Shown here in pieces: positions 1 through 7,576 of a stretch of DNA of 64,000 nucleotides. Both the position numbers and the translations under genes were made by a program. Below the pieces are notes generated by a model, which was not told where the DNA came from, searched no databases, and saw only the letters and a list, made by a program, of their open reading frames with translations. Source of the DNA: Phycisphaerales bacterium (lineage in GTDB: Bacteria > Planctomycetota > Phycisphaerae > Phycisphaerales > UBA5793); contig JADZAS010000037.1 of the NCBI GenBank assembly GCA_020852515.1, positions 1-64,000 of the forward strand, given 5' to 3'. Position 1 is the stretch's first letter; each line of letters starts with the position of its first letter.

Positions 1-94
1 CAGACAGACGAGAAGGCCCGACAACGTTTCCTTGTAGCGTTCCCGGGCTTTGTGTTGGAATGAGATGTTGTTATGGCAGATCGAGTTATGGCGA

Positions 95-222
95 CATCGC
101 GGCGTCTATCGCATGGCCATCTTCGATGATGACGGCGGCTACCATTTGTCGTTGGTGAGGCAAACGGCGGCGGCACTGGCTCTTGGAGCACACGTTTCAG
201 CCGCGCGGCCGGACACGGAAGG
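95..222 (+). pseudogene. RAYT transposase remnant, copy 1
   Basis: This stretch aligns without gaps to 1041-1168 at roughly 88% identity by eye (about 15 mismatches in 126 bp). One frame reads HRGVYRMAIFDDDGGYH, which matches the N-terminal signature of REP-associated tyrosine transposases (NRGxxRxxIFxxxxDY). A second frame downstream reads EHTFQPRGRTRKAA, like the basic RGRPRK tail of the same family. Only the two ends of the gene are present, joined at the same place as in copy 2, and the HUH and catalytic Tyr region is missing. No flanking inverted repeats were found here, so this copy looks truncated on both sides. Confidence 0.6.
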
Positions 223-275
223 CGGCGCGTGCCACGGAGTCTTGTCACCGATTCTAACCACATTTAGGAGCTGCC

Positions 276-842
276 ATGAGTTCATCCATCGGTCCCCGTG
301 CATCCGCGACGTTTGCTCTCGCGGCAATCTACGCCGCGCTCCCAGCGTGCCACACGAGCGAAAGAAGTATCCAGACTGTGGAGCTCGGCGCGCCACTTCA
401 GCTTACCACTCCTGTCAGTGGTGATCCGTGCGAGCTGCACTTGGCAGCGGCTGTGGCCTGCGGCCGCACGATCGCCGTTCGCATAGTGGTTACTCCACAA
501 ACCGAAGAGACGCGAGAAGTTGCGAGAATTCTCCGGCTCGCTCTTTATGCAAATGCCGACGCGGTGATTGCCATGCGCGATGCGATGGGAAACACGGTCC
601 ATTTAACTGCTACTGCTGCACGATCAAGAGCGGATCAGTTGGACGCCGCGGTTCTCGATGAAGTCACTTGGGACGGCACAGCCGGCATTGCATTTCAAGA
701 ACTGCTTGACGTCCAGCCTCCCGAACCAGAAGGACGTTGCGAACTTAGTTGGAGGTGGGAAGCAGAATCAGACTTCGCAAGGCACCGCATTCGCGAGTAT
801 GAATACCTGAGACTGGACGCTCAAAAGAGGATTCGCAACTAG
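276..842 (+). CDS. Hypothetical lipoprotein
   Basis: A 188-residue protein whose first 25 residues form a short signal peptide ending in a lipobox-like LPAC, so it is probably lipid-anchored outside the cytoplasmic membrane. The rest has no transmembrane segment and no family I recognise. It contains scattered cysteines and ends in a charged segment (LRLDAQKRIRN). The ATG at 276 follows AGGAGCTGCC, a good ribosome-binding site. Its base composition is visibly less GC-rich than most of the window, and it lies between two RAYT remnants, which suggests an accessory gene. No function is assigned. Confidence 0.6.
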   Translation: MSSSIGPRASATFALAAIYAALPACHTSERSIQTVELGAPLQLTTPVSGDPCELHLAAAVACGRTIAVRIVVTPQTEETREVARILRLALYANADAVIAMRDAMGNTVHLTATAARSRADQLDAAVLDEVTWDGTAGIAFQELLDVQPPEPEGRCELSWRWEAESDFARHRIREYEYLRLDAQKRIRN

Positions 843-913
843 ATCCTGGCCGATTGCAGACGGAAGTTCGCTCCACACTCAGGACATATACCTGCGGAAC
901 TGCCTCGAGGGCC

Positions 914-942
914 GGGGAAGAAAGCGGGACAGGTACGTTTAT
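914..942 (+). repeat. Left terminal inverted repeat of RAYT-derived element
   Basis: These 29 bases match the reverse complement of 1192-1220 at 26 of 29 positions. The core is CGGGACAGGTACGTTTAT. The pair brackets the second RAYT remnant, as expected for the ends of a small mobile element. Related core sequences occur at 2103-2124 and 46084-46117. Confidence 0.7.
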
Positions 943-989
943 TTTTGCCAGAGCATTGCGCTTTGCGGGCGGCGCGGCTGGAACTTCTC

Positions 990-1182
990 TTGCCTCGCAT
1001 CGCTCGACCGACCCTTGGCGGCTACGTGTACCGCGTGCTCCATCGCGGCGTCGATCGCATGGGCACCTTCGCCGGTGGTGGCGGCTACCATTCGTCGTTG
1101 GTGAGGCGGACGGCGGCGGCGCTGGCTCTTGGAGCACACGTTTCGGCCGCGCGGCCGGCCGCGGAAAGCGGTTACGGCATGA
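990..1182 (+). pseudogene. RAYT transposase remnant, copy 2 (internally deleted)
   Basis: One frame reads LPRIARPTLGGYVYRVLHRG followed by VDRMGTF, which is the N-terminus of a REP-associated tyrosine transposase (IS200/IS605-related Y1 family). After the shared motif GGYHSSLV the similarity moves to a second frame, reading WLLEHTFRPRGRPRK and a stop at 1180-1182, the usual C-terminal tail of the family. The roughly 150 central residues with the HUH and Tyr motifs are absent, so no protein of this kind can be active. Terminal inverted repeats lie at 914-942 and 1192-1220. With copy 1 this makes a small non-autonomous element family. Confidence 0.7.
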
Positions 1183-1191
1183 GCAGACCTG

Positions 1192-1220
1192 ATAAACGTA
1201 ACTGTCCCGTTTTCTTACCC
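1192..1220 (+). repeat. Right terminal inverted repeat of RAYT-derived element
   Basis: Inverted partner of 914-942, with three mismatches in 29 bases and the core ATAAACGTAACTGTCCCG. It begins 9 bases after the stop codon of the transposase tail remnant, so the remnant nearly fills the space between the two ends. Confidence 0.7.
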
Positions 1221-1337
1221 AATTTGAAGTGATCCCCAATCTGAGACATCCCTGCAAACCTTGCGGCATGCGCCCTTGTACCCCGGGATGCCCCTGCTGT
1301 GCCTAAGGATATCGCCTATACGCGATGGGGAGGCGCA

Positions 1338-1988
1338 ATGTTGAAACTGGGCATGGTAGTGTTCTTCAGCATTTTAATTGCTTTGACGTCATTGGTCGCA
1401 AATATCTTCATTTGCTCGCTCCTGCCAATTCATGGACCAGCCGAAATGGACTGGTTTGTAACGGACACCCCAAGGGTGGCTACATGCATCTTGAAGTATT
1501 CCGTCCCCGGTGCGCAAATGGTGTCATTTGCACCAAGCCCCGAACTGGGCCCACTCCTCAAGCCAAGGCCAGCGTCTGAATTTGCCATCTGGACCCGGTC
1601 ACAGGCATCCTGGCTCGCGTATGCAAATGCTGAGCCAATGGCAAGTAATTCATCTCCCTCGCGAGGGATGGTCGCATGCGGCTGGCCGCGTCCGCTTGCA
1701 TGGTGCGAGATCGAGCCCATTTCCGGAGGCTTTCCCCTGCCGAAAGGATGGGGCGCATCAATGGTTCTCGGAACGAGACCCATGCCGCTCCGTCCAGTGT
1801 GGGTAAATGCTTTAGGCTATACACTAGCGATGGCATCAGCGCACATCCTGCTGTTCATAGGTACTCGACTCGTGAGGGGACGATTGCGTCAGGCTCGAGG
1901 ATTGTGTCCATCTTGCGCGTACCGTATCACCGGAGCACAGTCATCTAGATGTCCCGAGTGTGGGGAGAGTATACGACGACGCGATTAG
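1338..1988 (+). CDS. Membrane protein with C-terminal zinc ribbon
   Basis: A 216-residue protein with a hydrophobic N-terminal segment (about residues 3-27, MVVFFSILIALTSLV...), an extracytoplasmic middle and a second membrane segment near residues 155-178. A cytoplasmic tail carries a CPSCAY...CPECG zinc ribbon with two CxxC pairs. This two-CxxC ribbon next to a membrane segment recurs at 9446, 10945 and 46620. The ATG at 1338 is preferred over an in-frame GTG at 1299 because GGGGAGG lies 5-6 bases before it. Base composition is lower in GC than the window average. The function is unknown. Confidence 0.65.
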   Translation: MLKLGMVVFFSILIALTSLVANIFICSLLPIHGPAEMDWFVTDTPRVATCILKYSVPGAQMVSFAPSPELGPLLKPRPASEFAIWTRSQASWLAYANAEPMASNSSPSRGMVACGWPRPLAWCEIEPISGGFPLPKGWGASMVLGTRPMPLRPVWVNALGYTLAMASAHILLFIGTRLVRGRLRQARGLCPSCAYRITGAQSSRCPECGESIRRRD

Positions 1989-2390
1989 CGCATTTCAATT
2001 CCAAGTGTGGCCGGACTCGCGGCGCTTGCTCGGTTGCGCGATTCGGCTCATGGAGACGACCTCGCTCATGGTCGCGCTGGGTGTTTGCGGCCCCCGCTGC
2101 TCGGGGAAGAAACCGGGACAGTTAGGCGCGTGTCGGAGCAGTGGCGTGGCGCTTCGGGTGTGCCGGGCGCTTCTCTCGCCCCTTCGGGGCTTTGATCGTG
2201 TTTTGATGCTTTCCACGGGTTGCGCTTCGGCGCGGCGCGGCGGCGCTTCACGCGTGGCTGCATTCTCTGACCCCGCCGGGGTCGAAGTTCCCGGGAGCAG
2301 CATCGAAGACTCGCTTCACGCCCCGGCTGCTGGCGGTCACGCCTTCATCGGCGCTTTGCGCGTGGCCGATTGGCGCGGTGCGCCTTTTTC
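1989..2390. other. 402-base non-coding stretch
   Basis: I see no convincing gene here. The stretch contains a half-copy of the RAYT-element end (2103-2124), a short UUCG-type hairpin GCCCCTTCGGGGC at 2178-2190 followed by TTT that might terminate transcription, and GC-rich palindromic DNA. Frames that stay open have low-complexity Arg/Gly/Ser composition typical of non-coding high-GC DNA. Confidence 0.5.
2103..2124 (+). repeat. Solo end of the RAYT-derived element
   Basis: GGGGAAGAAACCGGGACAGT plus two bases matches the outer 22 bases of the repeat at 914-942 and 1192-1220 with one or two differences. There is no transposase remnant or partner end nearby, so it is a solo terminal fragment. 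Confidence 0.5.
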
Positions 2391-2735
2391 TCAGTGGGGT
2401 TTCGGCGGGGCTATTTCTACCATGCCGTCGCGGACGCGGCTGGGATACTTGCGCACGCGGAAGGCGTTTGTGTCGGCACACACGCCGTCGGCGAGGCGGA
2501 AGGGCCATTGGTGCAGGGGGCACACGAGGCAGCCGTCTTCGACGTGGCCGCCTGAGAGCGGTCCGCCGGCGTGCGGGCAGGCGTCATCGAAGACTGCGGC
2601 GTCACTCTCGCCGATGCGCACGACGCACAGCGGCCGGTCCGCCGCCTCGATGTAGCGCGCCAGGCCGATGCCGATGCTGTCCAGCCGGCAAAGTGGGATC
2701 CAGTTCTGCCCCGGGCTCGTCGGTGTTTCCGCCAT
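2391..2735 (-). CDS. Rieske [2Fe-2S] ferredoxin-like protein
   Basis: A 114-residue single-domain Rieske protein with the complete cluster-binding pattern: CPH (Cys53, His55) and CPLH (Cys72, His75), separated by a Gly/His-rich loop. It has no signal peptide or membrane anchor, so it is a cytoplasmic electron-transfer protein of the NirD or biphenyl-dioxygenase-ferredoxin type. It lies 35 bases downstream of the aminotransferase gene on the same strand and may work with it. A TAAACT box 8 bases before the ATG suggests it can also be transcribed on its own, perhaps without a leader. The redox partner is unknown. Confidence 0.85.
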   Translation of the reverse strand: MAETPTSPGQNWIPLCRLDSIGIGLARYIEAADRPLCVVRIGESDAAVFDDACPHAGGPLSGGHVEDGCLVCPLHQWPFRLADGVCADTNAFRVRKYPSRVRDGMVEIAPPKPH

Positions 2736-2743
2736 GCACGACA

Positions 2744-2749
2744 AGTTTA
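2744..2749 (-). promoter_or_regulatory. Candidate -10 box for a leaderless transcript (Rieske gene)
   Basis: TAAACT on the minus strand, 8 bases before the ATG at 2735. There is no Shine-Dalgarno between them. Confidence 0.4.
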
Positions 2750-2770
2750 GCGGCATCGCGCGCGATGATG

Positions 2771-3670
2771 TTAGACCACGCGCTCGCCCTGCTGCGCGGT
2801 GAGTTGGCTGAAGAGCGAGCTGAGGCGCTGCGTGATCGGGCCGACCTGGCCGTTGCCGATGATCCGGCCGTCTACGCGCGTCACCGCCGCGAGTTCGCCC
2901 ATCGTGCCGGTGCAGAAGACTTCGTCGGCGCGGTAGAGGTCGGTGAGGGATAGGTCGCACACTTCGCAGGCGATTCCATTGGCGGCGCAGAGTTCGAGGA
3001 CGGCAGCGCGGGTGATGCCCTCGGGGCAATGCAGCGTGTGCGGCGTGCGCACGATGCCCTGATCGACGAGGAACACGTGCGTGGCGTTCGTCTCGGCGAC
3101 GAAGCCGCGCGGGTCAAGCATGAGGGCATCATCCGCCCCGGCCGCGTTGGCCTGGATCTTGGCGAGGATGGACTGGATCAGATTGCAGTGGTGGATCTTC
3201 GGGTCCATCGCATCGGGCGCGAAGCGCCGGATCGACGAGGTGATGAGCGACAGGCCCGTGCGCCCGTAGACCGGCGGTTTGTGCTCGGCGAGGACGATGA
3301 GCGTCGGCCCGGCCTGATTGAGCCGCGGGTCCATGCCGCTGGTGATCTTCACGCCGCGCGTGAGCGTCAGGCGGATGTGCACGCCGTCGGTCATCCCGTT
3401 GGCGGCAAGCGTCTGGCGGATCGCCTCGATGATGTGCTCGTGCGAAGGGATCGACTCGAACGCCAGCGCCAGGGCCGACGAGCGCAGCCGGTCGAGATGC
3501 TCGCGCAGTTTGAAGATGCGCCCGCTGTAGAGGCGCAACCCTTCCCAGACGGCATCGCCGCCCTGCACGGATGAATCAAATGGGCTGACTCCCGGCTCAT
3601 CGCGCGGGATCAACAGCCCGTTGACGTAGTAAACGATGTCGCGATTTTTTTCGTTGAAGGTCTGGAGCAT
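2771..3670 (-). CDS. Class IV (branched-chain-type) aminotransferase
   Basis: A 299-residue PLP enzyme of fold type IV, the family of branched-chain amino acid aminotransferase (IlvE), D-amino acid aminotransferase and aminodeoxychorismate lyase. The N-terminal VYYVNGLLIPRDE and the segment GGDAVWEGLRLYSGRIFKL are typical. The PLP-binding lysine is most likely Lys158 in DPKIHHCN, and the cofactor-loop motif is FVAETNATHVF. Length is normal. Substrate cannot be read from sequence: the family members beside this sulfotransferase are often only called branched-chain-like. It is the middle gene of a minus-strand trio. Confidence 0.85.
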   Translation of the reverse strand: MLQTFNEKNRDIVYYVNGLLIPRDEPGVSPFDSSVQGGDAVWEGLRLYSGRIFKLREHLDRLRSSALALAFESIPSHEHIIEAIRQTLAANGMTDGVHIRLTLTRGVKITSGMDPRLNQAGPTLIVLAEHKPPVYGRTGLSLITSSIRRFAPDAMDPKIHHCNLIQSILAKIQANAAGADDALMLDPRGFVAETNATHVFLVDQGIVRTPHTLHCPEGITRAAVLELCAANGIACEVCDLSLTDLYRADEVFCTGTMGELAAVTRVDGRIIGNGQVGPITQRLSSLFSQLTAQQGERVV

Positions 3671-3683
3671 GGGAGAGTCGAGG

Positions 3684-3807
3684 CACTAGGCACCAGGCAC
3701 TAGGCATTAGGGAAAGGCGTCGAATCCGGACGATCTCGCTTGAACTGAATCATGGTTCCACGGCTGTGCGCTTTTTCCCCTAGTCCCTGGTGCCTGTTGC
3801 CCATGCC
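3684..3807. repeat. Inverted intergenic repeat
   Basis: The arm at 3684-3717 contains tandem variants of CACTAGGCACCAGG, and the arm at 3771-3807 carries the inverse CCCCTAGTCCCTGGTGCCTG. The repeat fills the gap between the sulfotransferase and aminotransferase genes and could form a long hairpin between them. Confidence 0.5.
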
Positions 3808-3811
3808 TCTC

Positions 3812-4615
3812 CTATCGACTCAACGTCAGCCTAAACCCCATCAACCGCTGGTAGATCCCCAGGCACGACTTGTACAGGCCGTGCACGTTGCTGGGCATTG
3901 GCTCAGCCTTTGGCTTGTATGTGCCGAAACGCGTCGAATCTTCCACGGCGGCGTACCAGTGCTTGCCCCACACGCCGTCGGTCGGTCGCGGTCCCTTCTC
4001 CCAGCGGAGCATTTCCTCGCGAAACTCGATGCCCAGCGCCTTGCACAGCAGCCGCAGCATGCCCGGCGGATTCGCCAGCACTTCGCGCGCATCGAGCACG
4101 GGCGGCACGATGCCGGTGCGCCGGCGGACCTCTTCGAAGATCTCCGACTGCTGGGGCAGGCCGGTGTCCGCGAGTGTCGGGTTGGGGATTGCCTTGTGCA
4201 GGGAGATGAGCATGTCGCGCGGATCGCGGATGAGAAAGCAATGCACGACCTGGTCGAACCAGCCGCGACTGATCTCGGGCAGCATGTGGTGAGCCATGTG
4301 TTTCTGGTACCAGATCGCCTTGCCCTCGGGGATCGGGCCGGTGAGATGGTCGATGATCTTCTGCCAGTCGGTCTCGTGTTTCGCGATGACTTCATCAGCC
4401 CCGGGATGTTCGCGGCCGGTCTTCTTGAGGTAGTACGCGTAGAAGGGTTCATCGCTCACAAACGTGTCGGGCCGGCTGCCCCACGAGCGCATCATGGCGG
4501 TGGAAATGTTGCGCGGCCCGGACCACATGGCGATGCGCACGCCGCGCGGCGCCGCCCCCGGCGAGCGCGGCTGCTGCACCTGCCCGGGCGATTCGGACGA
4601 TGATGCATTGGTCAT
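3812..4615 (-). CDS. Sulfotransferase-like P-loop protein
   Basis: A 267-residue protein of the sulfotransferase-like P-loop superfamily. The phosphosulfate-loop equivalent is MWSGPRNISTAMMRSW (near residues 30-45) and the 3-prime-phosphate-binding motif is FLIRDPRDML. The HW...YAAVEDSTRF region near the C-terminus is typical of this subfamily. It probably uses PAPS, but the acceptor is not known. The ATG at 4615 is preceded by GGGAGG. It is the first gene of the minus-strand group sulfotransferase, aminotransferase, Rieske. This is interesting because similar P-loop and class IV aminotransferase domains are, as I recall, fused in plant branched-chain aminotransferase-like proteins. Confidence 0.75.
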   Translation of the reverse strand: MTNASSSESPGQVQQPRSPGAAPRGVRIAMWSGPRNISTAMMRSWGSRPDTFVSDEPFYAYYLKKTGREHPGADEVIAKHETDWQKIIDHLTGPIPEGKAIWYQKHMAHHMLPEISRGWFDQVVHCFLIRDPRDMLISLHKAIPNPTLADTGLPQQSEIFEEVRRRTGIVPPVLDAREVLANPPGMLRLLCKALGIEFREEMLRWEKGPRPTDGVWGKHWYAAVEDSTRFGTYKPKAEPMPSNVHGLYKSCLGIYQRLMGFRLTLSR

Positions 4616-4689
4616 CGACGCCTCCCGCGGCCACTGCCGACCACGGCATGTTAGCTCCGCGGCAGGCCCTGTTTCGACGGAGGCGCCTC

Positions 4690-5139
4690 ATGAAAGCCGT
4701 TCTCTTCGCGCTGCTCACCGGCCTGTGCTGGGGCGTGGGCGAACTGTTCACGAAGATGGTGCTGGGCAGCGGGCGCGTCGGCGCCTTGACGGCGCTGGCC
4801 GTGCGCGCCAGCGTCGCCCTCCCGCTGATTCTCATCGCCGCGGCCATTCCGCTCTACGCGACGCGCACCGAGCCGCGCGACTGGATGCACGCGCCGCCGA
4901 AGGTCATGCTCAGTCTCATCTTCGGCTCGGGCCTGCTCGCGGGCGGCCTGGCGCTGGTGTTTTTCTTCATCGCGCTCAAGGCGGGGCAATTGAGCGTCGT
5001 CAAGCCGATTGCGTTCTGCGTCGCGCCCGCCATCGCCGTGCTGCTGGGCTGGCTGGTGCTCGGCGAGCCGATGACGGCGCGCAAAGGCATCGCCGTGTGC
5101 CTGATTCTCACTGGTGTGGTGTTGCTGACCGGGAAGTAG
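4690..5139 (+). CDS. EamA/DMT-family half-size transporter
   Basis: A 149-residue integral membrane protein with four to five hydrophobic helices and one EamA repeat: a first helix with the WG(V)GE motif, a long Arg/Glu loop (YATRTEPRDWMH) and a last helix ending RKGIAVCLILTGVVLLTGK. Full-length drug/metabolite transporters have two repeats, so this one probably works as a dimer, as small members do. The ATG at 4690 has CGGAGG six bases upstream. The substrate is unknown. It is divergent from the sulfotransferase gene. Confidence 0.8.
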   Translation: MKAVLFALLTGLCWGVGELFTKMVLGSGRVGALTALAVRASVALPLILIAAAIPLYATRTEPRDWMHAPPKVMLSLIFGSGLLAGGLALVFFFIALKAGQLSVVKPIAFCVAPAIAVLLGWLVLGEPMTARKGIAVCLILTGVVLLTGK

Positions 5140-5227
5140 CGGCGCGCTGCACGCGTACCAAAACCATCGGCTCCCGCCGACGGCTATTGCCTGATGCCTC
5201 GATGCCTTGCTGCCCCGACGCATCGGT

Positions 5228-6760
5228 TCACAACATCCGGTCCAGCAGCCGATACTGCACCGCTTCGCTCACGTGAGGCGACTCGATCGTCTCGCTGCCT
5301 TCAAGATCGGCGATCGTCCGCGCCACGCGGCGGACCTTGTCGTATGCTCGCGCGCTCAGGCCCAGTTCACTCACCGCCTGGGCCAGCAGCGTGGCGCTTA
5401 CATCGTCGATGACGGCGTACTTGTCCAGCGCCTTGCCGCTCAGCGCGCTGTTGAGCAGGCCGGCGCCCTGGCGCTTCGCCTGCCGCTGCCGCGCCACGTC
5501 CACCTGCTGGCGCAGCGTCTCGCTCGGCACGCCATCCGGCTTGGCGCGCAGCTTCGCATAGGGCAGCGACGGCACCTCGACGTGGATATCAATGCGATCG
5601 ATCAGCGGCCCGCTCAGGCGCGAGAGGTACCGCTCCATGATGCGCTGGCCTTCGGCGCCCTTGGGCATGTCGCCGCGCGGCGTCGGGTTGAGCGCCGCGA
5701 CCAGCATGAAGTCCGCCGGGAACTGCAGCGTCGAATGGGCTCGCGAAATCGTCACGATGCGATCTTCGAGAGGCTGGCGCAGCGTTTCGAGCACGGTGCG
5801 GCTGAACTCGGGCATCTCATCCAGAAACAGCACGCCGCGATGCGCCAGGCTCACCTCGCCGGGCCGCGGAATCGTGCCGCCGCCGATGATCGCCGGCCCG
5901 CTGGCGGTGTGGTGGGGCGTGCGCACCGGCCGGCGCGTGATGATCCCCTCGCCGCGCGTCACCAGCCCGCAGGCGGAATAAATGCGCGTCACCTCGAGCG
6001 CTTCATCCGGCGAGAGCGGCGGGATGATCCCCGGCAGCGCCTTGGCGAGCATCGTCTTGCCCGTGCCTGCCGGTCCGAGCATGAGCAGGTTGTGCCCGCC
6101 CGCGGCCGCGATGATGACGGCGCGCTTCGCCGCCTCCTGACCCTTGATCTCGGCAAAGTCCACCGACGCCTTGGCGCGGGTGATCATCTCCTGCACGTTC
6201 ACGGGCGGCTCGGGTTCGATCGCCGGGCCCGTGCCGTTGAGCAGCGACACCACCGCCGCCAGCGTCGCCACGCCCAGCACCTGCACGCCCTCGACCGCCG
6301 CCGCCTCGCGCGCATTGGCCTGCGGCACGATCACGCCCTGCAACCCGCGCCGCTTGGCGTGCAGCGCCATGCTGATGGCGCCGTTGATCGGCCGCACGCG
6401 GCCATCGAGCGCCAGTTCGCCCGCGAAGAGATACTGGCGATAGTCGAACGTCAATTCGCGCTGCGGCGGGCGGATCGAGCCGTTGGCCATGAGCACGCCG
6501 ATGGCGATGGGCAGGTCGTAGATCGGCCCTTCCTTGCGCAGATCGGCCGGCGCGAGATTGACGAGCAGGCGCCCATCCGGAAACGCGTAGCCGCCGTTGA
6601 CGATGGCGCTGCGCACGCGCTCGAGCGACTCTTTGACCGCCGCATCGGGCAGGCCGACGACGGTGGTCTTGGGCAGACCGCTCTCGGCGAGGTCCACCTC
6701 GACCTCGCAGGGGTGGTCATCCAGACCGCTGAGCACGAAACTCTGCACGCGAGCCAGCAT
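5228..6760 (-). CDS. comM: YifB/ComM Mg-chelatase-like AAA+ ATPase
   Basis: A 510-residue ComM/YifB protein. The N-terminal domain starts MLARVQSFVLSGLDDHPCEV and contains SGLPKTTVVGLPDAAVKES. The AAA+ domain has a Walker A motif, GPAGTGKTML, and a Walker B, GVLFLDEMPEF. The C-terminal Mg-chelatase subdomain ends DLEGSETIESPHVSEAVQYR. ComM is a hexameric helicase that promotes branch migration during natural transformation and recombination. The ATG at 6760 is preferred to an in-frame TTG at 6769. TAGGAT lies 8 bases before this ATG and can be read either as a weak ribosome-binding site or as a -10 box. Confidence 0.93.
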   Translation of the reverse strand: MLARVQSFVLSGLDDHPCEVEVDLAESGLPKTTVVGLPDAAVKESLERVRSAIVNGGYAFPDGRLLVNLAPADLRKEGPIYDLPIAIGVLMANGSIRPPQRELTFDYRQYLFAGELALDGRVRPINGAISMALHAKRRGLQGVIVPQANAREAAAVEGVQVLGVATLAAVVSLLNGTGPAIEPEPPVNVQEMITRAKASVDFAEIKGQEAAKRAVIIAAAGGHNLLMLGPAGTGKTMLAKALPGIIPPLSPDEALEVTRIYSACGLVTRGEGIITRRPVRTPHHTASGPAIIGGGTIPRPGEVSLAHRGVLFLDEMPEFSRTVLETLRQPLEDRIVTISRAHSTLQFPADFMLVAALNPTPRGDMPKGAEGQRIMERYLSRLSGPLIDRIDIHVEVPSLPYAKLRAKPDGVPSETLRQQVDVARQRQAKRQGAGLLNSALSGKALDKYAVIDDVSATLLAQAVSELGLSARAYDKVRRVARTIADLEGSETIESPHVSEAVQYRLLDRML

Positions 6761-6768
6761 GGCCGGCA

Positions 6769-6774
6769 ATCCTA
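6769..6774 (-). promoter_or_regulatory. Candidate -10 box for comM
   Basis: TAGGAT on the minus strand, 8 bases before the ATG at 6760. The AGGA inside it could instead act as a Shine-Dalgarno, so this is the least certain of the series. Confidence 0.25.
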
Positions 6775-6888
6775 CCGCCGTCGCCCGTGCCTGACGAGAA
6801 CCGAACAGTCATTGGTTTATGGCCCGATGCGCTGTGCGACTTCGGGACGTAACATCGATCGTTGCACCACCACCTTGCGGAGAACGCC

Positions 6889-7383
6889 ATGCACGGCTGG
6901 CATCGACTCACGCTCCCCACGAACGCATGGACGCCCATCGCCCTTCTTCTCGCCCTGCTCGCGCTGCCCGGGTGCTCGACGGACATCACCGTCAATTCGT
7001 CGATTCACCTTTCCGCCGGGTCTACGGCGATGATGCGTTTCCAGCCGATCCCGCCCAGCGGCACCATCGACATGCGCAACGCCGGACCCGATCGAGCCGT
7101 ACTCGAGTTCTACGGTCCCGACCAGGATTCACCCGGCTACGCCTATCGGCTGCTCACCGTGGATCTGCCCGCCGGCGCCTCGCGCCTCGAGTCCGTCGCC
7201 GGCGTGCAGCGCATCGAAGTCTCGATGCGCGGCGATGATGAGACGACGCTCGTCTACTCCATCCGCTCGCGCGAGGGCGTGGGCCTCACCATCAACGCCG
7301 GCCCGGGCGCGGTCATCACCGCGGGCGAGAAGGCAGAGCCGCCGCCCGCCGCCCCCGAGCCGCCCATCGAGCCGGAGCCGTGA
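6889..7383 (+). CDS. Hypothetical lipoprotein
   Basis: A 164-residue protein with a signal sequence (about residues 12-32, IALLLALLALPGC) ending in the lipobox LPGC, so it should be acylated on Cys after cleavage. The mature part looks like a beta-rich single domain, and the last 20 residues are low-complexity Pro/Glu (PPPAAPEPPIEPEP). The ATG at 6889 has GCGGAGA upstream, and the in-frame ATG at 6862 lacks one. I do not recognise the family and no partner gene is obvious. Confidence 0.65.
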   Translation: MHGWHRLTLPTNAWTPIALLLALLALPGCSTDITVNSSIHLSAGSTAMMRFQPIPPSGTIDMRNAGPDRAVLEFYGPDQDSPGYAYRLLTVDLPAGASRLESVAGVQRIEVSMRGDDETTLVYSIRSREGVGLTINAGPGAVITAGEKAEPPPAAPEPPIEPEP

Positions 7384-7512
7384 TGGCGCGCCGTCTTCGC
7401 CATTGAGGCCGAAGGCCTCATCGAGAGTAGCCGGTCGTCCAGGGAGCGCAGCGAGCGCGACGCCCGGAACGCCGGGCAGAGCACAACTCGTTGATGAATC
7501 GAATGTCATTGC

Positions 7513-7545
7513 ACGTGCGTGGATTCCTGCCTGCGCAGGAATGAC
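7513..7545 (+). repeat. Dispersed palindromic repeat, short form
   Basis: Contains ATTCCTGCCTGCGCAGGAAT (7523-7542), an 8-bp-armed hairpin, preceded by GCACGTGCGTGG. The same arrangement occurs at 13826-13903 and 40522-40575. Confidence 0.7.
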
Positions 7546-7576
7546 TGACTCCGGCATGCGCCGTCGGGGCACTATG

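Noticed and set aside
2178-2190. Hairpin GCCCCTTCGGGGC as a terminator for the gene ending at 1988
   Set aside because: It is short, 190 bases downstream and followed by only three T residues. It is noted in the gap entry instead.
5207-7033. Long open frame of 608 codons on the plus strand
   Set aside because: It lies opposite comM and has Arg/His/Ala-rich shadow composition. The ComM frame has clear family motifs.
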